Below, in pieces: positions 6,599 to 8,774 of a stretch of 8,774 bases of DNA (the first letter of the stretch is position 1; the number at the start of each line of letters is the position of its first letter). The DNA comes from JAMXLO01 sp035511435. Its GTDB lineage: Bacteria > Pseudomonadota > Alphaproteobacteria > Acetobacterales > Acetobacteraceae. The position numbers and the translations under genes were made by a program. Under the pieces are notes generated by a model. It did not search any database and was not told where the DNA came from. It saw only the letters and a program-made list of their open reading frames with translations. The stretch lies in NCBI GenBank assembly GCA_035511435.1, contig DATKFJ010000054.1:1-8774 (forward strand), written 5' to 3'.

Positions 6599-6609
6599 TA
6601 TTCCGAATA
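6599..6609. promoter_or_regulatory. Palindrome TATTCCGAATA, candidate operator for the LysR regulator
   Basis: This is an 11-bp perfect dyad (5+1+5) lying 8 bp before the LysR start codon on its coding side. A second GAATA half-site follows at 6621-6625. LysR proteins bind short AT-rich dyads in divergent intergenic regions, so this could be an autoregulatory site. The assignment rests on symmetry and location alone. Confidence 0.35.
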
Positions 6610-6657
6610 ACTCATGCGGAGAATACCGTCTTATCGACGCAAGCGCCAGCCACCATT

Positions 6658-6671
6658 CTTCGCTAACGAAG
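6658..6671. promoter_or_regulatory. Inverted repeat CTTCGCTAACGAAG in the divergent control region
   Basis: CTTCG and CGAAG form a perfect 5-bp dyad around CTAA, midway between the LysR and reductase genes and 107 bp before the reductase start. This is a plausible recognition or activation site for the adjacent LysR protein, although it is close to but not exactly the T-N11-A arrangement. Confidence 0.35.
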
Positions 6672-6777
6672 GCGGAAGGAAGGATCTCTCGCTGCCGGCA
6701 TCGGCTGGCCGAGTGCCCGCATCACGCTGAATCGGCGACGGAACAACATCGTCGCCTCACGGAAAGGAAACTGACTC

Positions 6778-7356
6778 ATGCTGAAAGTTGCGATCATCAT
6801 CGGAAGCACGCGGCCGGAACGCAAGTCGGAGGCCGTCGCGCGGTGGGTCTATGACATCGCGAGCAAACGAAGCGACGCCGCGTTCGAAATCGTGGACATC
6901 AAGGATTTCAACCTGCCCCTGCTCGATGAGCCGGTCCCGGCAGCCATGGGTCAGTACAGCCAGCCGCACACCAAGGCCTGGGCGGCCAAGATCGCGCAGT
7001 TCGACGCCTTCGTCTTCGTGACGCCTGAATACAATCATGGCCCGTCCGCCGCGCTCAAGAACGCAATCGACTACCTGTACCGCGAATGGAACAACAAGTC
7101 CGTCGGGTTTGTCGGCTATGGTGGCAATGGCGGCGCGCGCGCCGTGGAAATACTCCGCCAGGTGATCAGCAACGTCGAGCTCGCCGATGTGCGCGCGCAG
7201 GTCGGCCTCTCCCTCTTCACCGATTTCGAGAATTTCACGACCTTCAAGGCCGGTTCCCATCTGGAGCCGACGGTCACCGCCATGCTCGATCAGGTCATCG
7301 CGTGGGGAGGAGCGTTGAAGCCGCTGCGCGCGGCAACGAGCGATCAGACTCGGTGA
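6778..7356 (+). CDS. NAD(P)H-dependent FMN reductase / quinone reductase
   Basis: This 192-residue flavodoxin-fold protein belongs to the NADPH-dependent FMN reductase family (ChrR/azoreductase-like). These cytoplasmic enzymes use NAD(P)H and bound FMN for two-electron reduction of quinones, azo dyes, chromate or free flavin. The phosphate-binding loop GSTRPER is at residues 9-15 after the first strand. TPEYNHGPSAALKNAID (82-98) is the hallmark flavin-contact segment. YGGNGGARA (114-122) forms a third flavin-contact loop. A clear RBS (AAAGGAAA, 6763-6770) precedes ATG 6778. The divergent LysR gene is the probable regulator. Length and all motifs are intact, so the enzyme should be active; the physiological substrate is unknown. 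No downstream operon partner is present. Confidence 0.94.
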   Translation: MLKVAIIIGSTRPERKSEAVARWVYDIASKRSDAAFEIVDIKDFNLPLLDEPVPAAMGQYSQPHTKAWAAKIAQFDAFVFVTPEYNHGPSAALKNAIDYLYREWNNKSVGFVGYGGNGGARAVEILRQVISNVELADVRAQVGLSLFTDFENFTTFKAGSHLEPTVTAMLDQVIAWGGALKPLRAATSDQTR

Positions 7357-7401
7357 CCATACCTAATCAGGCGACTTGGCCCTTCCCTGTCCTGCGGTCG
7401 T

Positions 7402-7546
7402 ACCCGCGCCAGCGTCGAAGCGGCGATCGGCAAGCTGAGACGCTTCAAGCGGATCGCCATGCGCTGCCAGAAAACCACAGACAGTTACGGTGCTGGTCGC
7501 TTTCGCTTGCACTCTCATCCTGGTCAAATCCGTCCACAGGGCCTAA
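7402..7546 (+). pseudogene. 3' remnant of an IS5-family transposase gene, frameshifted
   Basis: From 7402 the frame reads TRASVEAAIGKLRRFKRIAM and then RCQKTTDSYGA up to about 7494. After a one-base frame change near 7495 it continues VAFACTLILVKSVHRA to TAA 7544-7546. Together these match the C-terminal end typical of IS5-family DDE transposases (the '...IGKLKRFKRIA.R.EKT...FV.LA...ILVKSVH.A' pattern, from memory). Only about the last 47 codons remain, so the element is dead. No 5' part, terminal inverted repeat or target duplication was found; the left junction must lie in 7357-7402, just after the reductase stop. Confidence 0.72.
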
Positions 7547-7718
7547 GGATCGCGCCGGGTCCTGCCGATTCGGATGATGGTTTGGCGAATGCCGCGATCC
7601 GACGTATTGCAGATCACGCTCGAATGGGCATGGTCGAGTGGACATGGTCGGCGGTTGCACCATCGCCAGCGCGATCCATCTGGTCATCACGATAGAACTG
7701 CTAACAGTCGCGTGCCAC
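7547..7718. other. Non-coding stretch between the transposase remnant and the next gene
   Basis: No gene is recognised on either strand; the frames open here give no family resemblance. GGATCGCG begins right after the transposase stop (7547-7554), and its reverse complement CGCGATCC occurs at 7593-7600 and again at 7670-7677. Part of this may be the outer end of the decayed insertion sequence. No T-rich terminator is visible for the gene ending at 7719 on the opposite strand. Confidence 0.4.
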
Positions 7719-8774
7719 TCAGTGTCGTAGCAATGCCAACACGATCTCGACGGCAATGAGCACGACGATCACAGCCTCCATCAACGCGGCCCGTGCAGCG
7801 GATGCTTCCTGATACAAGGCGGTATAGGTATCGCGGATGATCGCAAGCTTGCGATCCACCGCGGCGCCCACCGTCGGCACACGAAACAGATCGAGCGCCG
7901 ATGCATAGATGCGGGCGAGGTAGACGTCCTCGGTGACCTGCAAAGCGTTATCCACTTTCTCGGTCAACTCCGTCACCTCGGCCACCAGGGCTGTCAGGCG
8001 GCGTGCCAACCTGGCGAAGCGCTGTGATGCGAACAGAGACAGAGTGCGCTGCGTCCGCTCGATAAGATCGTACATCCGGGGCAGCTCTGCATCGAGCAGT
8101 TCGTCGTAATAGCGCATTTCCAGAAGCTGGGCATTAGCGACCTCCAGCACGTCAGCTACATCGGAATCACGGCGAGGCTCATAGATAAAGGCACGGTCCC
8201 AGGTCAGGACGACAAGGTCATCGGTGTAATAGGAGAAACTCTGCCGCAGTAATTCCTGCCGCGCCGCAGCCGAGAGCGGACGCCGTTCCCCGGACAGCAG
8301 CGGTACCAGATCGACGCGTCGTTGGAGATCTTCTGCGCTCAGTGTCTCGCTGAACGCTTCGACCGCGCCGATCATATAGTCCTCCTCTATGGTGGAGGAC
8401 GCAGGCCGAACCAACGCGTCGGCGAATGTTGTGCGGATCTGTGCCAGTAAACTTCCCCAAATCTGGGTATCGGCGCCGGTCCCCAGGCGCCGGTCGATCC
8501 TGTCCATTAATTCCCCAAAGGCCTGCCACGTTAAGCCGCTGGCAGGCAGCCGCAGCGCGATGGTAACGACGCCGAAATCATAGAGCCGGACCGTAACGCC
8601 TACTGTTGCCGTCGCCGCACCAAGCTGCAGCGAAATCTGTTCGAGCGTGACTTCTACGGGCGCTACGCCGAACGCCACCGCCTTCGGGTCTGCGGTGCTC
8701 AGCCGAGCGCGCGTGCTGGACGATCGCGCCCGTTCCCGCCAGAGCGATTCAGCCATTGGCAGATTGATGGAGTA
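7719..8774 (-). CDS. Membrane-anchored RMD1/DUF155-like protein, 5' end possibly outside the window
   Basis: The family is known from fungal mitochondrial RMD1 and Sif proteins; bacterial members have no settled role. The frame is open to the window edge (YSINLP precedes the first Met). ATG 8754-8756 would give 345 residues but has no RBS, so the gene may begin further upstream. Residues about 30-110 are mixed alpha/beta, including VRLYDFGVVTIALRLP. SFSYYTDDLVVLTWDRAFIY (173-192) is a strand-rich centre, and VANAQLLEMRYYDELLDAEL (206-225) begins a long helical, charged, probably coiled-coil part to about 320. One hydrophobic helix (about 327-343) ends the protein: a tail anchor with the VIVVLIAVEIVLALL pattern that DUF155 proteins show. 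Order and C-terminal anchor fit DUF155; this is a recognition by eye. The neighbours give no functional hint. Confidence 0.75.
   Translation of the reverse strand, partial: YSINLPMAESLWRERARSSSTRARLSTADPKAVAFGVAPVEVTLEQISLQLGAATATVGVTVRLYDFGVVTIALRLPASGLTWQAFGELMDRIDRRLGTGADTQIWGSLLAQIRTTFADALVRPASSTIEEDYMIGAVEAFSETLSAEDLQRRVDLVPLLSGERRPLSAAARQELLRQSFSYYTDDLVVLTWDRAFIYEPRRDSDVADVLEVANAQLLEMRYYDELLDAELPRMYDLIERTQRTLSLFASQRFARLARRLTALVAEVTELTEKVDNALQVTEDVYLARIYASALDLFRVPTVGAAVDRKLAIIRDTYTALYQEASAARAALMEAVIVVLIAVEIVLALLRH

Noticed and set aside
5872..6666. 264-codon + strand frame opposite the LysR gene
   Set aside because: It is Ser/Arg/Ala-rich shadow sequence; the - strand carries a canonical LysR protein with an intact helix-turn-helix.
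7445..7756. 103-codon antisense frame over the transposase remnant
   Set aside because: It contains the reverse complement of the remnant and has no family resemblance; the + strand frames match an IS5 transposase tail.

Overview
This is a GC-rich window of ordinary bacterial chromosome, most likely from a proteobacterium. An alphaproteobacterium is my best guess, based on base composition, the copC/copD gene style and the LysR/flavoreductase pair; nothing in the window fixes the taxon. There are no rRNA, tRNA or CRISPR features.

Region 1 (1-3751, + strand) looks like one copper-related operon. It begins with the 3' end of a gene for a probable outer-membrane beta-barrel protein. Next is a periplasmic CopC-type copper protein whose ATG overlaps the upstream stop codon. 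A 25-codon ORF with a strong ribosome binding site follows, and its TGA overlaps the TTG start of a ferritin-like protein carrying a complete diiron ligand set (E, ExxH, E, ExxH). The last gene is a 634-residue fusion: an integral-membrane CopD domain, a c-type cytochrome domain (CTTCH), and a C-terminal thioredoxin-like domain that lacks a CxxC and ends in HVHHH. The inferred theme is copper binding and movement across the envelope coupled to electron transfer, with a cytoplasmic diiron protein as an unexplained partner. This cluster is the most interesting part of the window.

Region 2 (3752-5690) holds a gene-poor spacer, then a major facilitator superfamily transporter of the MCT/OFA-like type. 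Its start is unclear: a good RBS and ATG lie just upstream of the conserved N-terminus but in another frame. After it come a G10 tract, a small hairpin and a frameshifted remnant of the 3' end of a second MFS transporter gene.

Region 3 (5691-7356) is a divergent pair: a LysR-type regulator on the - strand and an NAD(P)H-dependent FMN/quinone reductase on the + strand. They share a 187-bp intergenic region with two short palindromes that are candidate operators.

Region 4 (7357-8774) contains a frameshifted 3' remnant of an IS5-family transposase gene and a short stretch with no recognisable gene. On the - strand is a protein with a long helical C-terminal half and one terminal transmembrane helix, resembling the RMD1/DUF155 family; its reading frame is still open at the window edge. 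Two remnants flanking the LysR/reductase pair suggest this part of the chromosome has been rearranged.
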